From contig JAIRKS010000038.1 of assembly GCA_031259905.1 (NCBI GenBank), positions 1-11,453 of the forward strand: a DNA stretch of 11,453 nt, in the 5' to 3' direction. The DNA is from Odoribacteraceae bacterium. Its GTDB lineage: Bacteria; Bacteroidota; Bacteroidia; Bacteroidales; Marinifilaceae. Shown here one piece after another: positions 1 through 7,579 of this stretch (position 1 is its first letter; each line of letters begins with the position of its first letter). Below the pieces are notes generated by a model. The model was given only the letters and a program-made list of their open reading frames with translations. It did no database searches and was not told the DNA's origin. A program made the translations under genes and the position numbers.

Positions 1-273
1 ACGTCGACGTTTTCGTCAATAATGTCGAAAGAATTTGTTCTAACGTCGAAGGAATTTGTTCTAACGTCGACATTTTCGTCAATAACGTCGAAGGAAACGG
101 TTCTAACGTCGAAGGAAACGATTGTAACGGGGACTCAAACCGTCGTGACGTCGACGCGAATGACTCTGTTTTGGGTCCGGGTTGCCGTGGTTTTGACTTG
201 AATTGTCGTGACGTCGACGCGAGTAGTGGTAACGCCGACACGACTGGCAGTCGTGCCGACGTTACGCTGGTAA
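1..273. repeat. 21-bp tandem repeat array (about 13 units, continues past left edge)
   Basis: Units begin at 1, 22, 43, 64, 85, 106, 127, 148, 169, 190, 211, 232 and 253, each exactly 21 bases with no indels. The most conserved part is the first eight bases, ACGTCGA(A/C); the rest varies. Units 1-6 are close to each other and units 7-13 are increasingly diverged, so the array decays toward the arabinofuranosidase gene. There is also a 63-base (three-unit) higher-order period: 1-63 and 64-126 match at 52 of 63 positions, and 142-159 is identical to 205-222. The array is visibly less GC-rich than its neighbours. Because the period is a multiple of three, a frame without a stop in the unit stays open throughout, so open frames here are weak evidence of coding. 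The left end is not in the window. Confidence 0.93.
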
Positions 274-289
274 AAGTGTTGATATGCAT
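1..289 (-). CDS. Partial hypothetical protein made of heptapeptide repeats
   Basis: An open frame begins at ATG 289-287, 16 bases after the arabinofuranosidase stop, and runs 96 codons to the left edge without a stop. After a 12-residue start (MHINTFTSVTSA) it is twelve heptads. Early ones are diverged (RLPVVSA, LPLLAST, SRQFKSK); later ones are regular (LEPFPST, LLTKMST, LEQIPST, LEQILST, LLTKTST). The Ser-Thr pair at heptad positions 6-7 and Leu at position 1 are the most constant residues. I do not recognise the family and see no clear signal peptide, membrane segment or catalytic motif. Position and strand would allow it to be the last gene of the arabinose operon. Against coding: a plus-strand frame is also open across the whole array, another is open from 1 to 198, and most differences between near-identical units change the amino acid. 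It may be a non-coding array. Confidence 0.35.
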   Translation of the reverse strand, partial: MHINTFTSVTSARLPVVSALPLLASTSRQFKSKPRQPGPKTESFASTSRRFESPLQSFPSTLEPFPSTLLTKMSTLEQIPSTLEQILSTLLTKTST

Positions 290-305
290 GCCAGTCGTTG
301 CCACC

Positions 306-1901
306 TTACTCCATCTCGAGCAGGACAACGGAACAGGCGGGTAGTTTCACGGTGACGACCCCCTTGGCGAGCCGTGCGCCGTTGAAAGGCTTCGCGGCGA
401 CGCGGTCCGGGGCGTCGAAGGTGTTGTGTTCGGTGATGGCCCCGGCGAGCGCGTGCCCGGCGACGCGTTTAACGGTCGTCCCGCGGGCTTCGATCTCGAC
501 GGTCTGCTCGTTCTTTGGGTCGACGTTCACGAGCGTGACGTGTATCTTGCCGGCGGCGTCGCGCGACGCGGAGGCGTTGATGGCATCGACGCCCCTCGGT
601 TCGCGGCGGAAGGGAACGTTCGCCGGTGGCGCCGCGGTGGTGGCGTTGACGCGGTTGGCGGTGAGGACGGTAGGCAGCAGCGTGGCGTCCTGGTGTGCCT
701 TGTATAGCCAGAAGACCCAGTAGGTGGGCGTGCGGACGATCTTCTCGTCGCGGGTGAGCAGGACGGCCTGCAGGACGTTGATGGCCTGGGCGATGTTGGC
801 CATCCGGACGCGGTCGGCGTGGTTATTGAAGATGTTGAGGTTCGTGCCGGCGATGATGGCGTCGCGGAGGGTATTCTGCTGGAAGAGGAAGCCGGGGTTC
901 GTTCCCGGTTCGACGTCGTACCACGCGCCCCACTCGTCGGGGACGAGGGCGACGCGCTTCTGCGGGTCGAAGCGATCCATGATGTTCGAGTGCCTGTCGA
1001 GCAGCTCGTTCATCACGAGAGTCTTCTCGACGGTGGTGAGGTATTCGGCCTCGTTGAAGTTGGTGGCGGAGCCTTTCCTACCCCAGTTCCCGGGGACGGT
1101 GTAGTGGTGGAGGGAAAGCCCTTGCATCTGCCCGGCGGCCTCCCGCATGAGGGTCTCGGTCCAGTTATAATCGCTGCCGTTCGCACCCCCGGCGATCTTG
1201 AAGAGGCGGTTCTCGCCGTAGTTGCGGCAATAGGTGGCGTACCTCCGGTAGAGGTTGGCGTAGTAGGCGGGGGTCATGTTGCCTCCGCACCCCCAGTTTT
1301 CGTTGCCGATGCCCCAGAAGGTGACTTTCCAGGGTTTCTCTCTCCCGTTTTCACGGCGGAGCCTGGCCATTGGGCTTTCGCCGTCGAAGGTGATGTACTC
1401 GACCCACTTGGACATTTCCTCGACGGAGCCGCTGCCGACGTTGCCGCAGATGTACGGCTCGCAGCCGAGTTGCTCGCAGAGGTCGAGGAACTCGTGCGTC
1501 CCGAAGCTGTTGTCCTCGACGACGCCTCCCCAGTGGGTGTTGATCATGCGGGGACGGTCGGCACGCGGGCCGATGCCGTCCATCCAGTGGTACTCGTCGG
1601 CGAAGCACCCTCCGGGCCAGCGGAGGTTGGGGATGCTGATCTCCTTGAGGGCGGCGACGACGTCGTTACGTATACCGCGGGTGTTCGGGATGGGAGAGTC
1701 CTCGCCGACCCAGAAGCCGCCGTAGATGCAGTGGCCGAGGTGTTCGGCGAAGTGGCCGTAGATGTGTTTACTGATCGTCGTCTTGCCCTGGTCGGCGTGG
1801 ATGACGAGTTTGTTTTGTGCCCGTGCCGTCACGAGGGCGACGGCGACGATGGCGAGGGTAAATAGTACGCGTTTCATGTGGATTGATTTTGAGGTTTTCA
1901 T
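306..1901 (-). CDS. Secreted alpha-L-arabinofuranosidase, glycoside hydrolase family 51
   Basis: The 531-residue protein hydrolyses terminal alpha-L-arabinofuranosyl residues from arabinan, arabinoxylan or arabino-oligosaccharides. Residues 1-29 form a signal peptide (positive start, hydrophobic core LFTLAIVAVALV, likely cleavage near ARA-QN), so it probably acts in the periplasm or outside the cell. The GH51 (beta/alpha)8 domain follows: LRWPGGCFADEYHW (93-106), the acid/base motif GIGNENWG with Glu201, and the nucleophile motif VPDEWGAWY with Glu323, both present. A C-terminal beta domain ends near 531. Length is normal for the family. The start could be Met1 or Met9; either keeps a full signal peptide, and neither has a ribosome binding site. 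It lies 6 bases after the symporter stop, so it is almost certainly co-transcribed as the distal operon gene and supplies the arabinose used by the upstream genes. Linkage preference cannot be read from the sequence. Confidence 0.95.
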   Translation of the reverse strand: MKTSKSIHMKRVLFTLAIVAVALVTARAQNKLVIHADQGKTTISKHIYGHFAEHLGHCIYGGFWVGEDSPIPNTRGIRNDVVAALKEISIPNLRWPGGCFADEYHWMDGIGPRADRPRMINTHWGGVVEDNSFGTHEFLDLCEQLGCEPYICGNVGSGSVEEMSKWVEYITFDGESPMARLRRENGREKPWKVTFWGIGNENWGCGGNMTPAYYANLYRRYATYCRNYGENRLFKIAGGANGSDYNWTETLMREAAGQMQGLSLHHYTVPGNWGRKGSATNFNEAEYLTTVEKTLVMNELLDRHSNIMDRFDPQKRVALVPDEWGAWYDVEPGTNPGFLFQQNTLRDAIIAGTNLNIFNNHADRVRMANIAQAINVLQAVLLTRDEKIVRTPTYWVFWLYKAHQDATLLPTVLTANRVNATTAAPPANVPFRREPRGVDAINASASRDAAGKIHVTLVNVDPKNEQTVEIEARGTTVKRVAGHALAGAITEHNTFDAPDRVAAKPFNGARLAKGVVTVKLPACSVVLLEME

Positions 1902-1907
1902 GTTAGT

Positions 1908-3593
1908 TTACCAGAAATAGATGTAGAAAAGGGTGGTGATGCCGAGGATGACGGCGGTGTGGAAGACGTCCCAGCCGTTCCAGCTGGCGCGCGTGGCGGC
2001 GCGTTGCTTCGGGGTGGCGGTGCCGAAGACGAGGCCCTGTATCTTGGCGGGCGACGGGGCGGCGGTGGCGTAGCTGACGACCACGACGACAATCACGCAG
2101 GCGAGGAACATCCAGCCGCAGAAGAAGAGCCAGTTGACGTCGTAGAAGACGTGCTTGAAGAGCGATTCTCCTGCAAAGGTGTTGATGGCCTCGTAGTAGA
2201 CCTTGGCGCCGAGGCGCGTGAGGCCGATGATCATGCCCGACAGCAATCCCCACATGCCACCCAGCGCCGAGGCGCGTTTCCAGCACACGCCCAGCAGGAA
2301 GGCCGCCGCGATGCCGGGGGCAAGGACGGATTGTACCTCCTGGAGGTACGCGTAGAGGACGTCGCCGACGCTGCGCATGATCGGGATCCACAGGATGCCG
2401 AGGATGACGACGCCGATCGTGGCGATTTGACCGATGCGCACGAGTCTCTTTTCCGGCGTCTTCGGGCGGAAGCGCTTGTAGAAGTCGATCGTGAAGAGCA
2501 TCGCCGAGGAGTTGAACAACGAGGCAAGTGAACTCATCAAGGCGGCGAGAATACCGCAAACGACTAATCCCTTGAGGCCCGCCGGCAGTAGTTTGGCCAC
2601 GAGCACGGGGAAGGCGGCGTCGGAGATGGCCCTGCCGGTCTCGCCGTCGATCGGGAGGAAGTTACCGAGCTTGTGGTGGAGCGCGAAGGCGATCATGCCG
2701 GGGATGAGGAAGAGGAAGACGGGCAACAGCTTGAGGTAAGCGCCGAAGATGGCGCCGCGGCGGGCTTGCCGCTCGTTCTTTCCGGAGAGCACGCGCTGGA
2801 CAATGTACTGGTCGGTGCACCAGTACCAGAAGCCGATGATCGCCGAGCCGACAATGGCGCCGAGCCACGGGACGGACGGGTCGTTGTTCGAGCGCATGAG
2901 GTTGAGGCGCGTGTCCCCGTGGTCGTTGATGCTGTCGAGGCCGCAGACGCGCATCAGCTCTTCCCAGCCGCCCAGCTCGCGCAGCCCCATGACGAGGATG
3001 ACGGCCGAGCCGAGGAGGAGCAACGGGGCCTGGAGCACGGAGGTGTAGAGGACGGATTTCATCCCGCCGATGACCGTGTAGATGGCCGTGAGGATGACCA
3101 GCCCGATGGCCGCGATCCAGAAGAAGTCAACGCCCCACAACGTCTCGATGCCGAAGACTTGCTGGAAGACGAGGCCGCCGGCGTAAACGGTGACCGCTAC
3201 TTTCGTCAGCACGTAGCTGATGAGCGAGATGAATGAGAGGATGGTACGCGACCGCGAGTTGTAGCGGCGTTCCAGGAATTCCGGCATGGTGTATACCATG
3301 CTGCGGGAGTAGAAGGGGACGAATACCCATCCGAGGATGAGGATGATCCATCCTTGGATTTCCCAGTGGGCCATCGCCATGCCGCTCTCGGCGCCCGTGC
3401 CGGCCAGGCCGACGAGGTGCTCCGAACCGATGTTGGAGGCGAAGATGGAAGCGCCAATGGCTATCCACGTGGCGTCACGACCGGCGAGGAAGTAGTCGCC
3501 GGAACTGTCTTGTTTTTTCTTGAGGACCCAGACGATGATCGCCACGAGAACGACGGCGAATAGCCCGATAACGGTCCAGTCTAATGCTTGCAT
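1908..3593 (-). CDS. Sodium/solute symporter (SSS family, SGLT-like), probable L-arabinose transporter
   Basis: The 561-residue inner-membrane protein belongs to the sodium:solute symporter family and is closest in character to the bacterial SGLT type. Hydrophobic segments start at residues 7-24 and run to the extreme C terminus (LGITTLFYIYFW), compatible with the 14-helix SGLT layout. Visible family motifs are DYFLAGRDATW (33-43), SNIGSEHLVGLAG (53-65), GFWYWCTDQYIVQR (254-267) followed by the conserved cytoplasmic KNERQARRG, and ILAALMSSLASLFNSS (348-363). Ser354-Ser355 correspond to the serines of the Na2 sodium site in Vibrio SGLT. It sits between araB and the arabinofuranosidase, which points to sodium-driven arabinose uptake; Bacteroides arabinose operons carry a comparable symporter. 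The substrate is inferred from context, not seen in the sequence. Confidence 0.9.
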   Translation of the reverse strand: MQALDWTVIGLFAVVLVAIIVWVLKKKQDSSGDYFLAGRDATWIAIGASIFASNIGSEHLVGLAGTGAESGMAMAHWEIQGWIILILGWVFVPFYSRSMVYTMPEFLERRYNSRSRTILSFISLISYVLTKVAVTVYAGGLVFQQVFGIETLWGVDFFWIAAIGLVILTAIYTVIGGMKSVLYTSVLQAPLLLLGSAVILVMGLRELGGWEELMRVCGLDSINDHGDTRLNLMRSNNDPSVPWLGAIVGSAIIGFWYWCTDQYIVQRVLSGKNERQARRGAIFGAYLKLLPVFLFLIPGMIAFALHHKLGNFLPIDGETGRAISDAAFPVLVAKLLPAGLKGLVVCGILAALMSSLASLFNSSAMLFTIDFYKRFRPKTPEKRLVRIGQIATIGVVILGILWIPIMRSVGDVLYAYLQEVQSVLAPGIAAAFLLGVCWKRASALGGMWGLLSGMIIGLTRLGAKVYYEAINTFAGESLFKHVFYDVNWLFFCGWMFLACVIVVVVVSYATAAPSPAKIQGLVFGTATPKQRAATRASWNGWDVFHTAVILGITTLFYIYFW

Positions 3594-3620
3594 AGTCGTG
3601 TGGTGTTAATGATTTTCGTT

Positions 3621-3628
3621 CAAAGTTA
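3621..3628 (-). promoter_or_regulatory. Possible internal -7 element before the symporter gene
   Basis: The 36-base spacer between araB and the symporter is AT-rich and contains TAACTTTG on the minus strand, an exact match to the Bacteroidota TAnnTTTG element, 27 bases before the symporter ATG. No TTG lies 19 bases upstream. The 11-base context TAACTTTGAAC nearly repeats in the araD-araA spacer. It may be a weak internal promoter or chance in an AT-rich spacer. Confidence 0.25.
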
Positions 3629-3629
3629 T

Positions 3630-5288
3630 TTAGATGTCTACCGCCTGCCCGATGGCGCAGTATTTAAGGTAGAGGTTCGTGTAGATGTCGCTGGTGGCGG
3701 GATCGGGCGTGTAGACGCGTGCGAAACCCTGTCCCATGACCTTCTGCGCCTTCTCGACGGTGGGGTATTCCCCCGCCGCGACGGCGGCGAACATGGCCGC
3801 GCCGACGGCACAAGCCTGTCCGGACTTGTATACCTGGACGGGCATACCGAGGACGTCGGCGAGGGTCTGCATGACGAAGGGCGACTTGAGGGCGATGCCG
3901 CCGATGCCGGTGACCTCGTTGATCTGGATGCCGTTATCGAGGAAGCGCTCGACGATGGCACGTGAGCCGAAGGCGGTGGCCTCGACGAGGGCCCGGAAGA
4001 GGCGAGGGGCGTCGCTGCCGAGGGTGATCCCGGCGATGGTTCCCTTGAGGAGCTGGTTGGCGTCGGGGGTACGGCGACCGTTCATCCAGTCGGTAGCGAC
4101 GAGGGAGTTCTCCCCGGGGGGAATCTTCGCCGCCGCCTCGGAGAGCGTGGGGATGAGGCGGTCGAGGGTCTCCTCGACGAGACGCTCCCTGAACGCCGGG
4201 CTGACGTGAGGAGAAACGGCAACGAGCTGCTCGATCGGCCAGGCAAGGACGCGCTTGAACCAGGCGTAGATGTCGCCGAAACCGGATTGCCCGGCCTCGA
4301 GACCGATCATGCCGGGGATGACCGAGCCGTCGACTTGCCCGCAGATGCCGGGGATGAGGCGATCGCCGAGTTCTGACGGGGGAACGACCATGACGTCGCA
4401 CGTGGACGTGCCGATGACGCGGACGAAGACGCCGGGCTTGATCTGTGCGCCGACGGCCCCCATGTGACAGTCGAAAGCGCCGACGGCCACGGTGACGTCC
4501 GACGAGAGGCCCAGTCGGTAGGCCCACTTCAGGGAGATGCGTCCGGCCGGCTGGTCGCTCGTGAAGGTGTCGGTGAAGAGGCGCTCGCGAAACCCGGCAA
4601 GGCACGGGTCGAGGGCGACGAGGAATTCTTCCGGCGGGAGACCTCCCCACCTGGGATGCCACATGGCCTTGTGACCGGCGGCGCAGCGGCTTCTCTTGAG
4701 GCTGCCGGGGCTTTCGTTGCCCGTGATGAGGGCGGGAATCCAGTCGCAGTGCTCGACCCACGAGGCGGCGGCCTCGCGGACAGCCCTGTCGGCGCGAAGC
4801 ACGTGCAGCACCTTCGCCCAGACCCACTCGGAGGAGTAGATGCCTCCCTCGTAGGCGGTATAGTCCGTTCCCCATCGTTTCGCGAGGGCGTTGATCTCGG
4901 CGGCCTCGTCGACGGCGGTGTGGTCTTTCCAGAGGATAAACATGGCGTTGGGGTTGTCGGCAAATTCGGGGAGGAGGGCGAGCGGGATACCCTCGGCGTT
5001 GGTCAGGACGGGGGTACTGCCGGTGGTGTCGATGGCGATGCCGACGACGCGGTTAGCCTTGTTGGCCCGCTTGTCGACGAGCGCCTTGACGGCGGCCTCG
5101 AGGGTCTCGATGTAGTCGAGCGGGTGTTGCCGGTACTGGTTGTTTCCCGGGTCGCAGTACTCCCCGGCGGCCCATCGCGGGTAGAATTGCACGGAGGAGT
5201 CGATCTCCTCCCCCGTGGCGCTGTTGACGAGGACGGCGCGACAGGAGTCCGTGCCGTAATCAACACCGATAACAAACTTGTCTTTCAT
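3630..5288 (-). CDS. araB: Ribulokinase
   Basis: This FGGY-family sugar kinase (552 residues; Escherichia coli AraB has 566) transfers phosphate from ATP to L-ribulose, giving L-ribulose 5-phosphate in the cytoplasm. The N-terminal phosphate-binding motif is VDYGTDSCR (9-17). The putative catalytic aspartate is Asp273 in AVGAFDCHMGAVGA, followed by the nucleotide-binding GTSTCD (293-298). DWMNGRRTPDAN (400-411) matches the ribulokinase-type sugar-site segment, GIGGIALKSPFVMQTLADVL (461-480) is the FGGY C-terminal signature, and ACAVGAAMFAAVAAG (492-506) closes the nucleotide site. The gene starts 12 bases after the araA stop, which fits co-transcription and tight coupling. The araA and araD neighbours make L-ribulose the clear substrate rather than xylulose or another FGGY substrate. 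No truncation or missing key residue is seen. Confidence 0.96.
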   Translation of the reverse strand: MKDKFVIGVDYGTDSCRAVLVNSATGEEIDSSVQFYPRWAAGEYCDPGNNQYRQHPLDYIETLEAAVKALVDKRANKANRVVGIAIDTTGSTPVLTNAEGIPLALLPEFADNPNAMFILWKDHTAVDEAAEINALAKRWGTDYTAYEGGIYSSEWVWAKVLHVLRADRAVREAAASWVEHCDWIPALITGNESPGSLKRSRCAAGHKAMWHPRWGGLPPEEFLVALDPCLAGFRERLFTDTFTSDQPAGRISLKWAYRLGLSSDVTVAVGAFDCHMGAVGAQIKPGVFVRVIGTSTCDVMVVPPSELGDRLIPGICGQVDGSVIPGMIGLEAGQSGFGDIYAWFKRVLAWPIEQLVAVSPHVSPAFRERLVEETLDRLIPTLSEAAAKIPPGENSLVATDWMNGRRTPDANQLLKGTIAGITLGSDAPRLFRALVEATAFGSRAIVERFLDNGIQINEVTGIGGIALKSPFVMQTLADVLGMPVQVYKSGQACAVGAAMFAAVAAGEYPTVEKAQKVMGQGFARVYTPDPATSDIYTNLYLKYCAIGQAVDI

Positions 5289-5300
5289 GACGGGGACGCG

Positions 5301-6785
5301 TTAGCGGTAGTAGATCTCGTTTACTTTCATCTCGAACTTGAAGCCGTTGATGGTGGTCTTCTCGTCGATGGTAAGCAGCTCGATGCCGGCGATGTCGGCG
5401 TAATCCTCGAAGTACTCGTTGGTCAACGCGTACGTGAAGGCCGTGTGATGCGTACCTCCGGCCAGTATCCAGGCGGCGGCGCCCACCTCAAGATTCGGGC
5501 GGGGAATCCAGAGGGCGCTCGCGACGGGCAGCTTCGGCAGCGCGGCCTCCGGCTCGATGACGTCGACATTGTTAACGATCATCCTGAAGCGGTTGCCCAT
5601 GTCGACGATGGTCGCGGCGATACCGGCGCCGGGGTGAGCGGTGAACACGAGCCGCGCCGGGTCGGCCTTGCCGCCGATACCGAGCGGGTGCACCTCGAGG
5701 CGGGGAACGCCGGCGGTGATCTCCGGGGACACTTCCAGCATGTGCGACTGTAAGATGGCGCTGCTCTCTCCCTTGAAGTGGTACGTGTAGTCCTCCAGGA
5801 AAGAGGTACCACCGGGGATTCCCTTCGCCATGACCCACAGCGTGCGGACGAGCGCGGCGGTCTTCCAGTCGCCCTCGGCCCCGAAGCCGTAGCCCTCGGC
5901 CATGAGCCGTTGGCAAGCAAGACCGGGCAATTGATTGAGGCCGTGCAGGGCGTCGAAATTCGTCGTGAAGGCCTTCGCGCCCTTGTCGCCGAGGAAGCGT
6001 CGGAGGGCGATCTCCTCGCGGGCGGCCTCTCGTACTTGCCCGTGATTCTTGGCACCTCGCTTGCAGTCGTCGGCAAACGCGTAAAGCGTTTCGTACTCCT
6101 CGACGAGCGCGTCGATGTCGCTACCGGTGACGCGTTCTTGGTAATTGACCAGGTCACCGATCCCGTGATAGTCCACGTGATACCCGAGGCGCATCTCCGC
6201 CTCGACCTTATCCCCGTCGGTGACCGCCACGTTATTCATGTTATCCCCGAAGCGGACGACGAGCATGTCCCGTGCGTCGGCCCAGGCCGCCGCCACGCGC
6301 ATCCACGCCCCGATCCGTTCCTGCACGCGGGCGTCGCTCCAGTGTCCGACGACGACTTTCCTGTTCTTGCGCATCCGGCTGACGATGTGCCCGAACTCCC
6401 GGTCGCCGTGCGCCGACTGGTTGAGGTTCATGAAATCCATGTCGATTTCGCTCCACGGGATCTCCTTGTTAAACTGCGTGTGGAGGTGCAGCAACGGTTT
6501 GTTAAACTCTTGCAGACCCTTGATCCACATCTTGGCGGGGGAGAAGGTGTGCATCCACGTGATGATACCGGCGCATCGCCGGTTAGTATTTGCGGCACTG
6601 AACGCGGTGGCTACCTCGGACGACGAGTTGACCGTCCCCTTGTAGATCACCTTCACCGGTAACTTGCCGGACTCGTTCAGTTCTTTCACGATTTCCGCCG
6701 AGTGCGCGTCGACGGAGATGACCGCGTCGCCCCCGTAGAGGAGCTGCGCGCCGGTCACAAACCATACTTCGATGTCGTTGTACAT
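5301..6785 (-). CDS. araA: L-arabinose isomerase
   Basis: This enzyme interconverts L-arabinose and L-ribulose, the first cytoplasmic step of the pathway, using a divalent metal such as manganese. Its 494 residues compare with 500 in Escherichia coli AraA and align over the full length, from VWFVTGAQLLYG (7-18) to the C terminus. The metal and catalytic ligands are present: Glu304 in GAEGDWKT, Glu331 in FLEDYTYHF, His348 in LQSHMLEVSP and the histidine pair 446-447 in GGTHHTAF. HTQFNKEIPW (102-111) and MNLNQSAHGDRE (119-130) are further family blocks. The start begins the conserved N-terminal strand directly. It follows araD by 24 bases and precedes araB by 12, so it is the middle gene of the catabolic trio. 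Confidence 0.97.
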   Translation of the reverse strand: MYNDIEVWFVTGAQLLYGGDAVISVDAHSAEIVKELNESGKLPVKVIYKGTVNSSSEVATAFSAANTNRRCAGIITWMHTFSPAKMWIKGLQEFNKPLLHLHTQFNKEIPWSEIDMDFMNLNQSAHGDREFGHIVSRMRKNRKVVVGHWSDARVQERIGAWMRVAAAWADARDMLVVRFGDNMNNVAVTDGDKVEAEMRLGYHVDYHGIGDLVNYQERVTGSDIDALVEEYETLYAFADDCKRGAKNHGQVREAAREEIALRRFLGDKGAKAFTTNFDALHGLNQLPGLACQRLMAEGYGFGAEGDWKTAALVRTLWVMAKGIPGGTSFLEDYTYHFKGESSAILQSHMLEVSPEITAGVPRLEVHPLGIGGKADPARLVFTAHPGAGIAATIVDMGNRFRMIVNNVDVIEPEAALPKLPVASALWIPRPNLEVGAAAWILAGGTHHTAFTYALTNEYFEDYADIAGIELLTIDEKTTINGFKFEMKVNEIYYR

Positions 6786-6794
6786 AGCTTAGTT

Positions 6795-6802
6795 CAAATT
6801 TA
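6795..6802 (-). promoter_or_regulatory. Possible internal -7-like element before araA
   Basis: TAAATTTG on the minus strand fits TAnnTTTG and is the core of TAAATTTGAAC, nearly identical to TAACTTTGAAC before the symporter. It lies only 9 bases before the araA ATG, so transcription from it would be almost leaderless, and no TTG lies 19 bases upstream. A chance match, or an A/T-rich translation-enhancing stretch, is at least as likely. Confidence 0.18.
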
Positions 6803-6809
6803 ATTGGTT

Positions 6810-7559
6810 TTATTTAGTTGGGTGGACAGGTTGCCCGTAATACGCTCCCGGTCCGTGCTTGCGGGAGAAATGTTTCTTGACTAATTCATGATTCATTACC
6901 GCGATGGGATTAATCACGCGGGTAAGGTAAGCCATCCGCGCCACCTCCTCCAGCACGACGGCATGATGCACCGCCTCCCCCGGGTCTTTCCCCCAGGTAA
7001 ACGGCCCGTGATTCCTCACGAGCACTCCGGGGAGGTGCACGGGATCAAAGCCCTCTCCCTTGAAGCACTCGACGATCACCTTTCCGGTTTCCCGTTCATA
7101 CACTCCCTGGATTTCCGTCTCGCTCATGGCGCGCGTACAGGGAATGTCGTGGCTAAAATAATCGGCGTGCGTGGTACCGAGGATAGGAATATCCCGTCCG
7201 GCCTGTGCCCAGGCGGTAGCGTGAGTCGAGTGCGTGTGCACGATCCCCCCGATCTCCGGGAAGGCCCGGTAGAGGGCGAGGTGCGTGGGGGTATCCGACG
7301 ACGGCTTCAGCCTGCCGGAGACAACCTTGCCGTCCAGCGTCACGGTCACCATGTCCTCCGCCGTCATGCGCTCGTACGGGACGCCGGACGGCTTGATCAC
7401 GACGATCCCGCGCTTCCTGTCGATCCCGCTCACGTTTCCCCACGTGAAGAGTACCAGCCCGTGCGCCACCAGCGACTGGTTTGCCGTGAATACTTCCGAT
7501 TGGAAGATCGTGCGCTCATGTTCCTCGCGCATCTGTTCAAAAATCAAAGTGTCAGTCAT
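6810..7559 (-). CDS. araD: L-ribulose-5-phosphate 4-epimerase
   Basis: This zinc-dependent aldolase-II-family enzyme epimerises L-ribulose 5-phosphate to D-xylulose 5-phosphate, linking arabinose to the pentose phosphate pathway. Visible features are the phosphate-binding GNVSG (41-45), SSDTPTH (87-93), the zinc ligands His108 and His110 in VHTHSTHATAWAQAG, the acidic residue Asp133 in GTTHADYF, the third zinc ligand His184 in VRNHGPFTWG, and the C-terminal KHGPGAYYGQ (234-243) with the conserved tyrosines. The full-length match to AraD and the adjacent araA and araB separate it from the related fuculose aldolases. At 249 residues it is longer than the 231 of Escherichia coli AraD, with roughly 14 extra residues at the N terminus; Met10 (ATG at 7532) is an alternative start. 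It is the first gene of the operon, with a promoter-like element just upstream. Confidence 0.96.
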   Translation of the reverse strand: MTDTLIFEQMREEHERTIFQSEVFTANQSLVAHGLVLFTWGNVSGIDRKRGIVVIKPSGVPYERMTAEDMVTVTLDGKVVSGRLKPSSDTPTHLALYRAFPEIGGIVHTHSTHATAWAQAGRDIPILGTTHADYFSHDIPCTRAMSETEIQGVYERETGKVIVECFKGEGFDPVHLPGVLVRNHGPFTWGKDPGEAVHHAVVLEEVARMAYLTRVINPIAVMNHELVKKHFSRKHGPGAYYGQPVHPTK

Positions 7560-7579
7560 ACGTTAGTCTTGGTTTCCCG

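Noticed and set aside
1..273. CRISPR array
   Set aside because: The units are contiguous 21-mers with a degenerate sequence and no alternation of constant repeats with unique spacers; no cas genes are in the window.
3..344. Plus-strand frame open across the repeat array (units such as VEGICSN and VDIFVNN)
   Set aside because: It runs antisense into the end of the arabinofuranosidase gene and ends there at an arbitrary stop. Openness follows from the 21-base period, so it is not independent evidence of a gene; kept only as a competitor to the minus-strand frame.
819..1865. Long plus-strand open frame of 348 codons opposite the arabinofuranosidase
   Set aside because: It is antisense to a well-supported GH51 gene with intact catalytic motifs, and its Val/Gly/Asp-rich translation is typical of the complement of a GC-rich gene.
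4464..5753. Plus-strand open frame of 429 codons opposite araB and araA
   Set aside because: It spans two real genes on the other strand, including their spacer, and has no recognisable domain; the composition is that of a GC-rich antisense shadow.
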